Source: Priestia iocasae
GTDB taxonomy: Bacteria > Bacillota > Bacilli > Bacillales > Bacillaceae_H
DNA: 64,000 nucleotides
Reading direction: 5' to 3'
Assembly (NCBI RefSeq): GCF_016909075.1
Contig: NZ_JAFBFC010000001.1
Location: 682,001-746,000, forward strand
Positions 38,160 to 48,940 of the stretch are shown one piece after another. The notes under the pieces were generated by a model that did no database searches, was not told where the DNA came from, and saw nothing but the letters and a program-made list of their open reading frames with translations. Numbering within the stretch: position 1 is the stretch's first letter; the number at the start of each line of letters is the position of its first letter. Both the position numbers and the translations under genes were made by a program.

Positions 38160-41100
38160 ATGAGCCCACAGTCAGCAGAACAAAAAGAGAGATTCGCTTT
38201 GTTATTGCAACAATTAGAATTAACAAGTGATCAAGTAGTTCCTTACTTTGAACAAGGAGCTATTGAAAAAGTAGTGGTTCATAAAGAACAGAAAAAATGG
38301 CACTTTCATCTTTTTATAAAAAAAGTACTGCCTTTTCAACTATATGAGATGCTTTTATCGCAAATGAAAGCAAAATTTGCACATATTGCAAACGTTTCGT
38401 TTTCGGTTCGAACCGATGATAAAGAATGCACACAAGAAAATGTACAAGCTTACTGGCAACATTGCGTAAGTGAATTACAAGGTATTTCGCCTTTATTCTT
38501 ATCTTTATTAAAAGATCAAGTGCCAACTTCTAGTGGAATTAAATTACAGTTAAGCGTTCGGAATGATGCAGAAGGAATTGCTTTAAAGAAAAAGTACGGC
38601 CAGCTTATTAGTGATCAATATGCAGCCTATGGTTTTCCTACTTTACAAGTTGTTACAGAGGTTGTTCATTCCCAAGAAGAGTATAGTAAGTTCGTCGAGC
38701 AAAAAGAACAAGAAGACAAAGAGCGAGTATTGCAAGCTATTACTGATATGCAAAATAAAGAAAAAGAACAGCAAGGTGATAGCGAGAGTCCGAAAGGTCC
38801 AGTGACCATTGGATATACCATTAAGGATGAAATTAAGACGATTCAATCTATTAATGATGAAGAAAAAGCAATTTCTGTTCAAGGTTATGTGTTTGATGCT
38901 GAAACAAAAGAGCTACGCAGTGGAAGAACACTTCTTGTATTTAAGATAACAGATTACACGGATTCCATTATGGTTAAGATGTTCTCGCGTGATAAAGAGG
39001 ATATTCCATTGCTACAGTCTATTAAAAAAGGTATGTGGTTGAAGGTAAAAGGCAGTGTGCAAAATGATACATTTGTACGCGACCTTGTGATGATTGGGAA
39101 AGACATCAATGAGATTCAACCACAAGAGCGTAAAGACACAGCTCCTGAAGCAGAAAAACGTGTGGAATTACACCTTCATACACCAATGAGTCAAATGGAT
39201 GCTGTCACATCTGTTAGTAAATTAGTGTCACAAGCGAAAAAGTGGGGCCACCCTGCCATTGCCATCACTGATCATGGAGTTGCACAGTCGTTTCCTGAGG
39301 CTTATTCTGCTGGGAAGAAAAATGGTATTAAGATTCTCTATGGTGTTGAAGCGAACCTTGTTGATGACGGTGTACCGATTGCTTATAATGCACAGCCCAT
39401 CGATTTGACAGAAGCAACGTACGTTGTATTTGACGTTGAAACAACGGGTCTTTCAGCTGTTTATGATACGATTATTGAATTAGCTGCCGTGAAAATGAAA
39501 GAGGGAGAAATCATTGATCGATTTGAATCGTTTGCTAACCCTCATCACCCATTATCAGCGACAACAATTGATTTAACAGGAATCACGGATGACATGGTTC
39601 AAGATGCTCCTGAGGTAGAGGACGTATTAAGAAAGTTCCTTGATTGGATGGGAGACAGCATTTTAGTTGCCCATAATGCAAGTTTTGATATGGGGTTCCT
39701 CAACGTAGGGTTAAAGAAAATGGGACGAGAGAAAGCACCTAATGCTGTTATCGATACGTTAGAATTAGCTCGTTTTCTATATCCTGATATGAAAAATCAC
39801 CGCTTAAATACGTTGGCTAAGAAATTTGATGTTGAATTAACACAGCATCACCGCGCTATTTATGATGCAGAAGCAACAGGATACTTGCTTGCGAAAATGT
39901 TAAAAGATGCATTCGAGCGAGAGATTACGGTTCATAGTCAATTAAATGACTACATGGGACAAGGAAATGCTTACCAACGAGCCAGACCTTATCATGTCAC
40001 TATTTTAGCTCAAAATAATGAAGGATTAAAAAATCTCTTTAAGTTAGTCTCTATTGCTCATCTTGATTATTTTTATCGTGTTCCGCGTATCCCTAGGTCT
40101 CAGCTTGAAAAGTTCCGTGAAGGACTTTTGATTGGAACGGCTTGTGATAAAGGTGAAGTATTTGAAGGAATGATGCAGAAATCTCCAGAGGAAGTTGAAC
40201 AAACAGCAGAATTTTATGATTACATTGAAGTTCAGCCACCTTCTAACTACGAGCATTTAATTGAATTAGATCTTGTGCACAATCATCAAGCGTTAAAAGA
40301 AATCATTGAAAATATTGTTAAGCTTGGTGAGAAATTAAACAAGCCTGTGGTTGCAACAGGAAATGTACACTATCTCAATCCGGAGGATAAGATTTACCGA
40401 AAGATTTTAGTTAGCTCACAAGGTGGAGCAAATCCTCTTAATCGTCATCAATTGCCAAATGTTCATTTTAGAACAACAGATGAAATGTTAGAGTGCTTTT
40501 CGTTTTTAGGAGCAGAAAAAGCAAAAGAAATTGTTGTCACAAATACGCAAAAAGTAGCCGAGATGATTGAGGATGTTAAGCCTATTAAAGATGATTTATA
40601 CACGCCGAAAATCGAAGGCGCCGATGAAGAAATGCGTGAAATGAGTTATACCATGGCAAGAAGCATCTATGGAGATGAGCTTCCAGAGATTGTAGAAGCA
40701 CGACTTGAAAAAGAGCTTAAAAGTATCATTGGACATGGCTTTGCCGTTATTTATTTAATCTCTCATAAACTTGTAAAAAAATCATTAGATGATGGCTACC
40801 TCGTAGGTTCACGTGGATCGGTAGGTTCCTCTTTTGTTGCAACCATGACAGAGATTACAGAGGTGAATCCACTACCTCCACATTATGTGTGCCCAGAATG
40901 TAAGCACTCAGAATTTTTTAATGATGGGTCAGTGGGATCAGGATTTGACTTGCCAGATAAAGATTGTCCAAATTGCGGCAGTGTGTATAAAAAAGATGGA
41001 CATGATATTCCATTCGAAACGTTCCTTGGATTTAAAGGAGATAAAGTTCCTGATATCGATCTTAACTTCTCTGGTGAATATCAGCCTCGTGCTCACCATT

Positions 41101-42470
41101 ATACAAAAGTATTGTTTGGAGAAGACAATGTATACAGAGCGGGTACAATTGGTACGGTTGCAGAGAAGACAGCATATGGATATGTAAAAGGGTATGCTGG
41201 GGATCATGACCTGCATTTGCGAGGAGCCGAAGTAGACAGACTAGTATCAGGATGTACAGGCGTAAAAAGAACAACTGGTCAGCATCCAGGGGGAATTATC
41301 GTTATTCCAGATTACATGGATGTGTTTGATTTTACACCGATTCAATACCCAGCCGATGCAAAAGGTGCGGAGTGGAGAACAACACACTTTGATTTCCACT
41401 CGATTCATGATAATGTGTTAAAACTAGATATACTTGGGCATGATGATCCAACGGTTATTCGTATGCTTCAAGACTTGAGTGGAATTGATCCTAAAACGAT
41501 TCCGACAGACGATCCGGAAGTAATGAAAATTTTCAGTGGTACGGATTCTCTAGGTGTTACTCAAGAGCAAATTATGTGTAAAACAGGAACGTTAGGTATC
41601 CCTGAGTTTGGTACACGATTTGTTCGTCAAATGCTTGAAGATACAAAGCCAACTACCTTTTCTGAGCTTGTTCAAATTTCGGGGCTATCTCATGGAACAG
41701 ATGTATGGCTAGGAAATGCTCAAGAGCTGATTCATAATGGAACGTGTACGCTTAGTGACGTAATTGGCTGTCGTGATGACATCATGGTGTATTTAATTTA
41801 TCAAGGGCTAGAGCCTTCTTTAGCGTTTAAGATTATGGAGTCTGTCCGTAAAGGAAAAGGGCTATCACCGGAATTTGAAGAGGAAATGATTAAGAATAAT
41901 GTACCGCCTTGGTATATCGATTCTTGTAAAAAAATTAAATACATGTTCCCAAAAGCCCATGCGGCTGCATATGTATTAATGGCTGTTCGAATTGCTTATT
42001 TTAAGGTTCATCATGCATTACTGTACTATGCTGCTTACTTTACAGTACGTGCTGATGATTTTGATATAGACACAATGGTAAAAGGGTCTACGGCTATTCG
42101 TGCCAAAATCGAAGAGATTAACGCAAAAGGTCTAGACGCTTCACCAAAGGAAAAGAACTTATTGACGGTGTTAGAGCTGTCGCTTGAAATGTGTGAGCGA
42201 GGATATTCGTTTGGAAAAGTTGATTTATATCGTTCAAGTGCAAGCGAATTTATCATTGATGGAGACAAGCTTATTCCACCGTTTAACTCAATTCCAGGGC
42301 TCGGTACAAACGCAGCCATTAACATTGTAAAATCAAGAGAAGATGGAGAGTTTCTATCAAAAGAAGATTTACAACAGCGTGGAAAAGTTTCTAAGACGAT
42401 CTTAGAGTATTTAGATAATCATGGTTGCTTAGGTTCTCTTCCAGATCAAAACCAGCTCTCTCTCTTCTAA
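38160..42470 (+). CDS. polC: PolC, replicative DNA polymerase III alpha subunit, Gram-positive type
   Basis: This 1436-residue polymerase is the main replicative enzyme, with polymerase and 3'-5' exonuclease in one chain. The order is an N-terminal domain and OB fold (to about 330), a PHP start ([15 protein letters not shown], about 334) and a DEDDh exonuclease inserted within PHP ([10 protein letters not shown] about 422, [26 protein letters not shown]). PHP then continues, followed by a four-Cys zinc module (CPEC...CPNC, about 910-945) and the palm motif PDIDLNFSG (about 964). The chain ends in NQLSLF, a likely beta-clamp-binding tail. GGGGGAG precedes the ATG. Confidence 0.98.
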   Translation: MSPQSAEQKERFALLLQQLELTSDQVVPYFEQGAIEKVVVHKEQKKWHFHLFIKKVLPFQLYEMLLSQMKAKFAHIANVSFSVRTDDKECTQENVQAYWQHCVSELQGISPLFLSLLKDQVPTSSGIKLQLSVRNDAEGIALKKKYGQLISDQYAAYGFPTLQVVTEVVHSQEEYSKFVEQKEQEDKERVLQAITDMQNKEKEQQGDSESPKGPVTIGYTIKDEIKTIQSINDEEKAISVQGYVFDAETKELRSGRTLLVFKITDYTDSIMVKMFSRDKEDIPLLQSIKKGMWLKVKGSVQNDTFVRDLVMIGKDINEIQPQERKDTAPEAEKRVELHLHTPMSQMDAVTSVSKLVSQAKKWGHPAIAITDHGVAQSFPEAYSAGKKNGIKILYGVEANLVDDGVPIAYNAQPIDLTEATYVVFDVETTGLSAVYDTIIELAAVKMKEGEIIDRFESFANPHHPLSATTIDLTGITDDMVQDAPEVEDVLRKFLDWMGDSILVAHNASFDMGFLNVGLKKMGREKAPNAVIDTLELARFLYPDMKNHRLNTLAKKFDVELTQHHRAIYDAEATGYLLAKMLKDAFEREITVHSQLNDYMGQGNAYQRARPYHVTILAQNNEGLKNLFKLVSIAHLDYFYRVPRIPRSQLEKFREGLLIGTACDKGEVFEGMMQKSPEEVEQTAEFYDYIEVQPPSNYEHLIELDLVHNHQALKEIIENIVKLGEKLNKPVVATGNVHYLNPEDKIYRKILVSSQGGANPLNRHQLPNVHFRTTDEMLECFSFLGAEKAKEIVVTNTQKVAEMIEDVKPIKDDLYTPKIEGADEEMREMSYTMARSIYGDELPEIVEARLEKELKSIIGHGFAVIYLISHKLVKKSLDDGYLVGSRGSVGSSFVATMTEITEVNPLPPHYVCPECKHSEFFNDGSVGSGFDLPDKDCPNCGSVYKKDGHDIPFETFLGFKGDKVPDIDLNFSGEYQPRAHHYTKVLFGEDNVYRAGTIGTVAEKTAYGYVKGYAGDHDLHLRGAEVDRLVSGCTGVKRTTGQHPGGIIVIPDYMDVFDFTPIQYPADAKGAEWRTTHFDFHSIHDNVLKLDILGHDDPTVIRMLQDLSGIDPKTIPTDDPEVMKIFSGTDSLGVTQEQIMCKTGTLGIPEFGTRFVRQMLEDTKPTTFSELVQISGLSHGTDVWLGNAQELIHNGTCTLSDVIGCRDDIMVYLIYQGLEPSLAFKIMESVRKGKGLSPEFEEEMIKNNVPPWYIDSCKKIKYMFPKAHAAAYVLMAVRIAYFKVHHALLYYAAYFTVRADDFDIDTMVKGSTAIRAKIEEINAKGLDASPKEKNLLTVLELSLEMCERGYSFGKVDLYRSSASEFIIDGDKLIPPFNSIPGLGTNAAINIVKSREDGEFLSKEDLQQRGKVSKTILEYLDNHGCLGSLPDQNQLSLF

Positions 42471-42473
42471 CAT

Positions 42474-42502
42474 TTGCATAAAAAGGTTGATTATGATATA
42501 GT
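42474..42502 (+). promoter_or_regulatory. Promoter for the rimP-nusA-infB operon
   Basis: TTGCAT (42474-42479) and TATAGT (42497-42502) are 17 bases apart, with TG at 42494-42495 giving an extended -10. It begins just after the polC stop, so initiation near 42509 would create a leader of about 320 bases before rimP. Confidence 0.55.
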
Positions 42503-42508
42503 AATACT

Positions 42509-42827
42509 GGAAATGCTAAGAATACGGACGACGAAGGAGTGGGGAAACCCACTCTTTCTTATTGGTACGGATTGACTTAGTAAGGTAGGACACAAGAAGT
42601 GGAATCATTCCATCATGCTCTTCTTGTACCGTAGACTTGATTGCTCATTTGTGCGTATGCTCAATGAACTAGATCTTAAACAGAGCAAGCTTAGGATACC
42701 CTGCTATTTTAGCAGGGAATTTTTATCAATGAACAATCACTCTTTTTCATAAGAGATATAAAAAACGTATAACATAAGCTCAAGGAAAAGCCTTGTGAAG
42801 AGAAGGGTTCTCGAAAGGAGGAATAGA
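42509..42827 (+). promoter_or_regulatory. Structured leader upstream of rimP-nusA
   Basis: The 357-base gap after polC holds a series of RNA hairpins and no ORF. A GAGTGGG/CCCACTC stem with a GAAA tetraloop is at 42537-42554, followed by TTTCTT. A nested hairpin has ACAAGAAG (42592-42599) pairing with CTTCTTGT (42620-42627) around TGGAA-TCA-TTCCA. A terminator-like hairpin is at 42699-42725. Last comes a purine-rich stretch with the rimP ribosome site. NusA-dependent attenuation upstream of this operon is reported in B. subtilis; the same role here is inference. Confidence 0.5.
42699..42725 (+). terminator. Intrinsic terminator within the rimP-nusA leader
   Basis: CCCTGCTA (42699-42706) pairs with TAGCAGGG (42710-42717) and is followed by AATTTTTA. 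The 8-bp stem and U run interrupted by two A residues fit a weak, factor-sensitive terminator. Confidence 0.75.
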
Positions 42828-43295
42828 ATGAGTAAAATAACAGAAGTAGTAGAAGAATTAGTTACACCTATTCTCCAAGAAATGAGTTTAGAACTTGTTG
42901 ATATTGAATATGTAAAAGAAGGTCCAAACTGGTTTTTACGTGTATTTATCGACTCTGAAACAGGGGTAGATATTGAAGAATGTGGTACTGTGAGTGAACG
43001 ATTAGGTGAAAAAATGGATGAGCTTGATCCAATTCAACACAACTATTTTCTTGAAGTATCCTCTCCAGGTGCTGAGCGACCTTTAAAAAAGTTATCAGAC
43101 TTTGAACGTTCAGTTGGTAAGCATGTATACATAAAAACATATGAGCCAATTGATGGTGAAAAGGAATTTGAAGGTAAACTAGAAGCATTTGATGGACAAA
43201 CTGTTACGTTAATTGTGAAAATTAAAACACGTACAAAGACAGTAGTCCTTCCATATGACAAAGTTGCTTTTGCTAGACTAGCAATTGTTTTTTAA
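42828..43295 (+). CDS. rimP: RimP (YlxS), 30S ribosome maturation factor
   Basis: This 155-residue RimP protein is needed for 30S assembly. It has the N-terminal alpha-beta domain ([20 protein letters not shown]) and the C-terminal SH3-like domain ([20 protein letters not shown]). ATG 42828 follows AAAGGAGG. An open frame back to 42795 is not conserved. It is the first gene of the operon that also encodes NusA and IF-2. Confidence 0.96.
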   Translation: MSKITEVVEELVTPILQEMSLELVDIEYVKEGPNWFLRVFIDSETGVDIEECGTVSERLGEKMDELDPIQHNYFLEVSSPGAERPLKKLSDFERSVGKHVYIKTYEPIDGEKEFEGKLEAFDGQTVTLIVKIKTRTKTVVLPYDKVAFARLAIVF

Positions 43296-43331
43296 CGTTG
43301 AATTGTAATCATTAAAGGGGGATTAACGACA

Positions 43332-44447
43332 ATGAGCAGTGAGTTATTAGATGCCCTAATTTTACTCGAAAAAGAGAAGGGTATTAGTAAAGATGTCATT
43401 ATTGAAGCAATTGAAGCAGCATTAATTTCTGCTTACAAGCGCAACTTCAATCAAGCCCACAACGTAAGAGTGGATATGAATTTAGATAAAGGAACAATGC
43501 GCGTATTTGCTCGTAAAGACGTAGTAGCTGACGTATATGATCCTCGTCTAGAGATTTCGGTTGAGGAAGCACAAACAATTAATCCTAACTATCAGTTAGA
43601 CGATGTAGTTGAAATTGAAGTAACACCTAAAGACTTTGGTCGTATTGCAGCACAAACGGCTAAGCAAGTTGTTACTCAACGCGTACGTGAAGCAGAGCGA
43701 GGAGTTATTTACTCTGAGTTTAGCGATCGTGAAGAAGATATCATGACGGGGATTGTACAAAGGCAAGATGCACGATTCATCTATGTAAGCCTTGGTAAAA
43801 TTGAAGCATTGCTTCCGCAAACGGAACAAATGCCAAATGAACAATACAAGCCTCATGATCGAATTAAAGTGTACATTACAAAAGTGGAGAGAACAACAAA
43901 AGGTCCTCAAATCTATGTATCTCGTACACATCCAGGTCTTTTAAAGCGTTTGTTTGAAAAAGAAGTGCCTGAAATTTATGATGGTACAGTGGAGCTAAAG
44001 TCTGTTGCACGTGAAGCAGGAGACCGCTCGAAAATTTCTGTTCATTCAGAGTATGATGAAGTTGATCCGGTTGGTTCATGTGTAGGTCCTAAAGGACAAC
44101 GTGTTCAAGCGGTCGTGAACGAGTTAAAAGGTGAAAAAATCGATATTGTTCGCTGGTCAAGTGATCCTGTTGAGTTTGTTGCAAATGCATTAAGTCCTTC
44201 GAAAGTTCTTGAAGTAATGGTAGATGAAGAAGGAAAAGCAACAACTGTTATTGTACCTGATTATCAATTATCACTAGCAATTGGTAAACGAGGACAAAAT
44301 GCTCGATTAGCAGCAAAATTAACAGGTTGGAAAATTGATATTAAGAGTCAATCAGAAGCTGAACAAGAAGGCATTTATGTTCAACGTCATGAAGATATGC
44401 TAGTAAGTCGCGATGCATTTGATGTTGAAGATGATGACATGGAATAA
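43332..44447 (+). CDS. nusA: NusA, transcription elongation/termination factor
   Basis: This 371-residue protein has the same length as B. subtilis NusA. It has an N-terminal RNA-polymerase-binding domain (about 1-125), an S1 domain (about 135-200, MTGIVQRQDARFIYVSLGKI) and two KH domains (DPVGSCVGPKGQRVQAVV and LAIGKRGQNARLAAKLTGW). Gram-negative C-terminal repeats are absent, as expected. It stimulates pausing and weak terminators, and may regulate its own operon through the upstream leader. Confidence 0.98.
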   Translation: MSSELLDALILLEKEKGISKDVIIEAIEAALISAYKRNFNQAHNVRVDMNLDKGTMRVFARKDVVADVYDPRLEISVEEAQTINPNYQLDDVVEIEVTPKDFGRIAAQTAKQVVTQRVREAERGVIYSEFSDREEDIMTGIVQRQDARFIYVSLGKIEALLPQTEQMPNEQYKPHDRIKVYITKVERTTKGPQIYVSRTHPGLLKRLFEKEVPEIYDGTVELKSVAREAGDRSKISVHSEYDEVDPVGSCVGPKGQRVQAVVNELKGEKIDIVRWSSDPVEFVANALSPSKVLEVMVDEEGKATTVIVPDYQLSLAIGKRGQNARLAAKLTGWKIDIKSQSEAEQEGIYVQRHEDMLVSRDAFDVEDDDME

Positions 44448-44460
44448 GAGGTGAAACCAG

Positions 44461-44742
44461 GTGAACAATCGTAAAAAAGTCCCGATGCGAAAATGTGTCG
44501 CAACACAAGAAATGAAGCCTAAAAAAGAGCTTGTACGCATTGTGCGGTCAAAAGAAGGCGACGTGTCGATTGATTTAACTGGTAAAAAGTCCGGGCGTGG
44601 CGCTTATTTAAGTAAAGATCAAACAGCCATTATGTTAGCTAAACAAAAGAATATTTTAGCTAATCATTTAAATGTAGCGATACCTGAAGAGCTTTACAAT
44701 GAGCTGTTAGCGCTTGTAGAAAAGGAGAAACAGTCAAAGTGA
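44461..44742 (+). CDS. rnpM: RnpM (YlxR), RNA-binding protein and reported RNase P modulator
   Basis: This 93-residue protein of the YlxR family has the conserved [19 protein letters not shown] and GRGAYLSKD motifs. It has recently been reported to bind RNase P RNA and lower its activity in B. subtilis. The start is GTG 44461, with AAGAGGTG upstream. Its stop overlaps the start of ylxQ. Confidence 0.94.
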   Translation: MNNRKKVPMRKCVATQEMKPKKELVRIVRSKEGDVSIDLTGKKSGRGAYLSKDQTAIMLAKQKNILANHLNVAIPEELYNELLALVEKEKQSK

Positions 44743-45044
44743 TGAATGATGAACGATGGCGCTCTTTTTTAGGACTTGCAAATCGGGCTCGTAAAATTAT
44801 TTCTGGTGAGGAACTTGTCGTAAAAGAAGTTCGAAGACAAAATGCAAAATTAGTCATCTTAGCAAAAGATGCATCAGCTAATACGTTAAAGAAAGTAACA
44901 GACAAATGTACATATTACAATGTACAAGTAAAGTTTGTAGAAGATCGTTATGTACTAGGGCAAGCGATAGGGAAAGAAGCTCGTGTAGTCGTAGCGGTAT
45001 TAGATGATGGCTTTGCCAGCAAGCTAGTTGCGATGCTCGATTAA
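44739..45044 (+). CDS. ylxQ: YlxQ (RplGA), L7Ae-family RNA-binding protein
   Basis: This 101-residue protein belongs to the L7Ae/L30e K-turn-binding family. It has [40 protein letters not shown] and [16 protein letters not shown]. Its precise job on the ribosome is not known. GTG 44739 is better spaced from AAGGAG (44722-44727) than ATG 44742, and overlaps the rnpM stop. Confidence 0.93.
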   Translation: MMNDERWRSFLGLANRARKIISGEELVVKEVRRQNAKLVILAKDASANTLKKVTDKCTYYNVQVKFVEDRYVLGQAIGKEARVVVAVLDDGFASKLVAMLD

Positions 45045-45063
45045 TTCTTTTGGGGGTGAAAGT

Positions 45064-47202
45064 ATGAGTAAAGTACGTGTATATGAATATGCAAAACAAC
45101 TTAATATTTCAAGTAAAGATGTTATTTCTAAACTAAGTGAAATGGGCATTGAGGTATCGAATCATATGGGTACACTTGAAGCAGATGCAATAGGAAAGTT
45201 AGATTCAATTTATAAAAAAGGGAATGTAAATTCTACTTCTGCAACAAATCAAAAATACAAAGAGGAATTCTCAGAAAGCGCAGAGAAACCTAATAAAAAG
45301 CCTCAAGCTAATAACCGTGATGGTAAGAAACCGAATAATTCGTCTCAAAAACCTGCTGTAAATAAAGGTAAAAGAGGCAATAATCGAAATCAAAAAGGTG
45401 GAAATCGTCCACAGTCACCATCAAGACCACAGCCAAAAGTGAAAGAACTACCAGAAAAAGTAACATTTGTTGGTAGTATGACGGTTTCTGAATTAGCAAA
45501 AGCTTTAGGGAAAGAACCATCAGAAATCATCAAAAAGTTATTTATGCTTGGTGTAATGGCAACAATTAACCAAGAACTTGATAAAGATTCAATTGAACTA
45601 ATTGCAGGTGAGTACGGCGTACCTGTAGAAGAAGAGATTGTAATTGATGAAGCTGATTTCGAGACAATGGACATTGTAGATGATGAAAAAGCTTTACAAG
45701 AGCGTCCGCCAGTTGTCACAATCATGGGGCACGTTGACCATGGTAAAACAACGCTTCTTGACTCGATTCGTAATACAAAAGTAACCGCTGGAGAAGCAGG
45801 TGGTATTACACAGCATATCGGTGCTTACCAAGTCGTTGTTAATGACAAGAAGATTTCATTCCTTGATACACCAGGACATGCTGCGTTTACAACAATGCGT
45901 GCACGTGGAGCACAAGTAACAGATATTACAATTTTAGTAGTAGCAGCTGATGATGGAGTAATGCCTCAAACAGTTGAAGCAATTAACCATGCAAAAGCTG
46001 CAGAAGTACCAATTATTGTAGCTGTGAATAAAATGGATAAAGAATCAGCAAACCCAGAGCGTGTGATGCAAGAGCTAATGGAACACGGCCTTGTAGCAGA
46101 GGAATGGGGTGGAGATACAATCTTCTGTAAATTATCTGCATTATCAGGAGAAGGTATTGATCAATTGCTTGAAATGATTCTGTTAGTAAGTGAAGTAGAA
46201 GAATTAAAAGCAAATCCAAATCGTCGTGCCCTAGGTACGGTTGTAGAAGCACAACTTGATAAAGGTCGCGGTTCTGTTGCAACGTTGCTTGTTCAAAATG
46301 GAACACTTCGTGTTGGAGATCCAATCGTAGTTGGAAATACATTTGGACGTGTACGTGCAATGGTGAATGACCTTGGTCGCCGTGTGAAAGAGGCAGGCCC
46401 ATCTACACCGGTTGAGATTACAGGTCTTAACGAAGTACCATTAGCAGGGGACCGTTTCATGGTATTTGAAGATGAGAAAAAAGCTCGTCAAATCGGTGAA
46501 GCTCGTGCGCAAAAACAATTAGAGCAACAACGTGGTGAAAAATCACGTGTAAGCCTTGATGATCTATTTGAGAAAATCAAACAAGGTGAAATGAAAGACT
46601 TAAATCTAATTGTAAAAGCTGACGTACAAGGTTCTGTTGAAGCGTTAGCGGCAGCTCTTCAAAAGATTGACGTTGAAGGTGTAAATGTACGTATTATTCA
46701 TACAGGTGTAGGTGCAATTACTGAGTCTGACATTATCTTAGCAAGTGCATCAAATGCGATTGTAATTGGATTTAACGTACGTCCAGACGGTGGAGCAAAA
46801 CGTACTGCTGAAGCAGAAAAAGTAGATATTCGTTTACACCGTATTATCTATAAAGTAATTGAAGAAATTGAAGCAGCGATGAAAGGGATGCTTGATCCAG
46901 AGTTTGAAGAAAAAGTAATCGGTCAAGTTGAAGTTCGTCAAACATTTAAAGTATCTAAGATTGGTACAATTGCGGGAAGTTATGTAACAGAAGGTAAAAT
47001 TACTCGTCATAGTAGTATTCGTCTAATTCGTGATGGTATCGTAATCTTTGAAGGTGAAATCGATGCATTGAAGCGTTATAAAGATGATGCGAAAGAAGTA
47101 GCACAAGGATACGAGTGTGGTATTACAATTAAAAACTTTAACGATGTTAAAGAAGGCGATGTAATCGAAGCGTATGTGATGGAGGAAATCGAACGTAAAT
47201 GA
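45064..47202 (+). CDS. infB: Translation initiation factor IF-2
   Basis: This 712-residue GTPase brings fMet-tRNA to the 30S subunit. It has an N-terminal helical domain, a basic linker rich in Asn, Lys, Gln and Pro (about 75-140) and an IF2_N domain. The G domain shows GHVDHGKTT (about 221), DTPGHAAFT and NKMDK. Domains II, III and C2 follow. ATG 45064 follows GGGGGTGAAAG; the frame extends 12 codons into ylxQ without conservation. Its 3' end overlaps ylxP by 4 bases. Confidence 0.98.
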   Translation: MSKVRVYEYAKQLNISSKDVISKLSEMGIEVSNHMGTLEADAIGKLDSIYKKGNVNSTSATNQKYKEEFSESAEKPNKKPQANNRDGKKPNNSSQKPAVNKGKRGNNRNQKGGNRPQSPSRPQPKVKELPEKVTFVGSMTVSELAKALGKEPSEIIKKLFMLGVMATINQELDKDSIELIAGEYGVPVEEEIVIDEADFETMDIVDDEKALQERPPVVTIMGHVDHGKTTLLDSIRNTKVTAGEAGGITQHIGAYQVVVNDKKISFLDTPGHAAFTTMRARGAQVTDITILVVAADDGVMPQTVEAINHAKAAEVPIIVAVNKMDKESANPERVMQELMEHGLVAEEWGGDTIFCKLSALSGEGIDQLLEMILLVSEVEELKANPNRRALGTVVEAQLDKGRGSVATLLVQNGTLRVGDPIVVGNTFGRVRAMVNDLGRRVKEAGPSTPVEITGLNEVPLAGDRFMVFEDEKKARQIGEARAQKQLEQQRGEKSRVSLDDLFEKIKQGEMKDLNLIVKADVQGSVEALAAALQKIDVEGVNVRIIHTGVGAITESDIILASASNAIVIGFNVRPDGGAKRTAEAEKVDIRLHRIIYKVIEEIEAAMKGMLDPEFEEKVIGQVEVRQTFKVSKIGTIAGSYVTEGKITRHSSIRLIRDGIVIFEGEIDALKRYKDDAKEVAQGYECGITIKNFNDVKEGDVIEAYVMEEIERK

Positions 47203-47477
47203 TTGGTGTTGTAGAGTGCGAGTGTATCATTTATGATGCGGCTACTTTAAAGGAAAAAAGAGCAGTTTTACAACGTATCTTAATGCGCTTAAAACAAAAA
47301 TACAACATCTCAGTATCAGAAATTGATTTTCAAGACGTATGGCAACGAACAAAGATTGGCATCGTCGCCATCTCATCAAATCGAATAGCAACAGAAAAAG
47401 AGTTGCAAAAAGCATTAAGCTTAATTGATTCTTTTCCTGAAATCGAGCGAACAGTAACAACGTTTGAGTGGTTATAG
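47199..47477 (+). CDS. ylxP: YlxP, small DUF503 protein, function not settled
   Basis: This 92-residue protein of the DUF503 family has a ferredoxin-like fold pattern ([36 protein letters not shown]). It is conserved between infB and rbfA in many Firmicutes and may aid 30S maturation, which is inference from context. Its ATG overlaps the infB stop, so translation is probably coupled. Confidence 0.9.
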   Translation: MIGVVECECIIYDAATLKEKRAVLQRILMRLKQKYNISVSEIDFQDVWQRTKIGIVAISSNRIATEKELQKALSLIDSFPEIERTVTTFEWL

Positions 47478-47495
47478 AGAGAAGGGGTGAGAAAG

Positions 47496-47849
47496 ATGAA
47501 ATTAAGATCAAATAGAGTCGGCGAACAAATGAAAAAAGAGCTTAGTGAGATTATTGGTCGTAAAATAAAAGACCCTCGCATTGGTTTTGTGACTGTAACA
47601 GATGTGCAAGTATCAGGTGATCTGCAGCAAGCAAAAGTGTTTATCTCTGTTTTAGGAGATGCTGAGCAGCGTGAAAACACATTAAAAGGTCTTGCAAAAG
47701 CAAAAGGATTTATTCGCTCTGAAATTGGTCAGCGTATTCGCTTACGCAAAACACCAGAAATTATCTTTGAATTTGATGAATCAATTGATTATGGTAATCG
47801 TATTGATACATTATTACATGAGATTAAAAAAGAGAGCGACAATCAATAA
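47496..47849 (+). CDS. rbfA: Ribosome-binding factor A
   Basis: This 117-residue KH-like protein is needed for late 30S maturation and cold adaptation. Signatures include [26 protein letters not shown] and [18 protein letters not shown] 47496 is 7 bases after AAGGGGTG and gives the B. subtilis length; GTG 47487 lies inside that ribosome site. Confidence 0.96.
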   Translation: MKLRSNRVGEQMKKELSEIIGRKIKDPRIGFVTVTDVQVSGDLQQAKVFISVLGDAEQRENTLKGLAKAKGFIRSEIGQRIRLRKTPEIIFEFDESIDYGNRIDTLLHEIKKESDNQ

Positions 47850-47892
47850 TTGAATCATCAGGCCATGAAAACGAGATGATATCTCATTTTTC

Positions 47893-47943
47893 TAAGAGGT
47901 TGTCCTAAAAGTATGGTTTATGCTTCTAGGGCAACCTTTTTTT
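47893..47943 (+). terminator. Terminator after rbfA
   Basis: AGGTTGTCCTA (47897-47907) pairs with TAGGGCAACCT (47927-47937), with one G-U pair, across a 19-base loop that can pair further. A run of eight T follows. It closes the rimP-rbfA transcript. A minor hairpin GAGAT-GAT-ATCTC with T run lies at about 47874-47891. Confidence 0.88.
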
Positions 47944-47995
47944 AAAGATACATACTAGGAACAATATGATTAAGACAGAAAGGAGTTGTTCTAGT

Positions 47996-48907
47996 TTGGA
48001 TGGTGTGCTAGTTTTACATAAGCCAAAAGGAATGACATCTCATGATTGTGTGTTTAAGATTCGAAAGCTATTACGTACAAAAAAGGTAGGTCATACAGGA
48101 ACTCTAGATCCTGATGTAACGGGTGTTCTTCCTATTTGTATTGGACGAGCAACAAAGATTGTGGAATATTTAACGGGAGCCACTAAAACGTATGAAGGTG
48201 AAGTAACAATTGGATTTTCAACAACAACAGAAGATCAGTCAGGGGAAGTCGTTGATCAAAAAGAAGTAACCCAAATCTATACTCGAGAAGACATTTTAGA
48301 GGTATTGCAATCACTGACTGGAGAAATTGAACAAACTCCACCGATGTATTCAGCAGTAAAAATCAATGGAGTAAGGTTATATGAATATGCACGAAAAGGT
48401 ATTGAAATTGAACGACCTTCAAGAAAGGTTACAATCTATCAATGCGAATTGCTAGACGACCGAACAGAATTTCAAGGAGAGACCATTTCTTTTCGCTTCC
48501 GAGTAACGTGTAGTAAAGGTACGTATATTCGAACATTAGCCGTTATGATTGGAGAGAAAATGGGATATCCAGCTCATATGTCTTACTTGCAAAGAACGGG
48601 GTCAGGTCAGTTTACGTTAGATGATTGTTTAACGTTCGAAGAGATTGAAAAAGCGGTAGAAGAAGGGGAGATACAATCCCACCTGTACCCAGTTGAACAG
48701 GCTCTTTTTCATTTGCCGAAATTAACAATAAATGATACATTAGCAATGAAAGTGAAAAATGGAGCGTTATTACCATGTCCATCAGATGTTGATGTATCAA
48801 AAGGCCCTATTCTCATGATGGATGAGAATGGTCAATGCTTAGCCATTTATGCACAACATCCTAGTAAACAACATTTAATTAAACCGACAAAAGTACTCGC
48901 TATATAG
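47996..48907 (+). CDS. truB: tRNA pseudouridine-55 synthase
   Basis: This 303-residue TruB enzyme makes pseudouridine 55 in the tRNA T loop. The catalytic Asp is in KVGHTGTLDPDVTGVLPI. Other motifs are GFSTTTEDQSGEV and CSKGTYIRTLAVMIGE. The start is TTG 47996 after AAAGGAG; the frame continues 10 codons upstream without conservation. A C-terminal PUA-like domain ends the protein. Confidence 0.96.
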   Translation: MDGVLVLHKPKGMTSHDCVFKIRKLLRTKKVGHTGTLDPDVTGVLPICIGRATKIVEYLTGATKTYEGEVTIGFSTTTEDQSGEVVDQKEVTQIYTREDILEVLQSLTGEIEQTPPMYSAVKINGVRLYEYARKGIEIERPSRKVTIYQCELLDDRTEFQGETISFRFRVTCSKGTYIRTLAVMIGEKMGYPAHMSYLQRTGSGQFTLDDCLTFEEIEKAVEEGEIQSHLYPVEQALFHLPKLTINDTLAMKVKNGALLPCPSDVDVSKGPILMMDENGQCLAIYAQHPSKQHLIKPTKVLAI

Positions 48908-48940
48908 GGAAGTCGGTTAAAAGAAAAGGTGAGTTCTACT

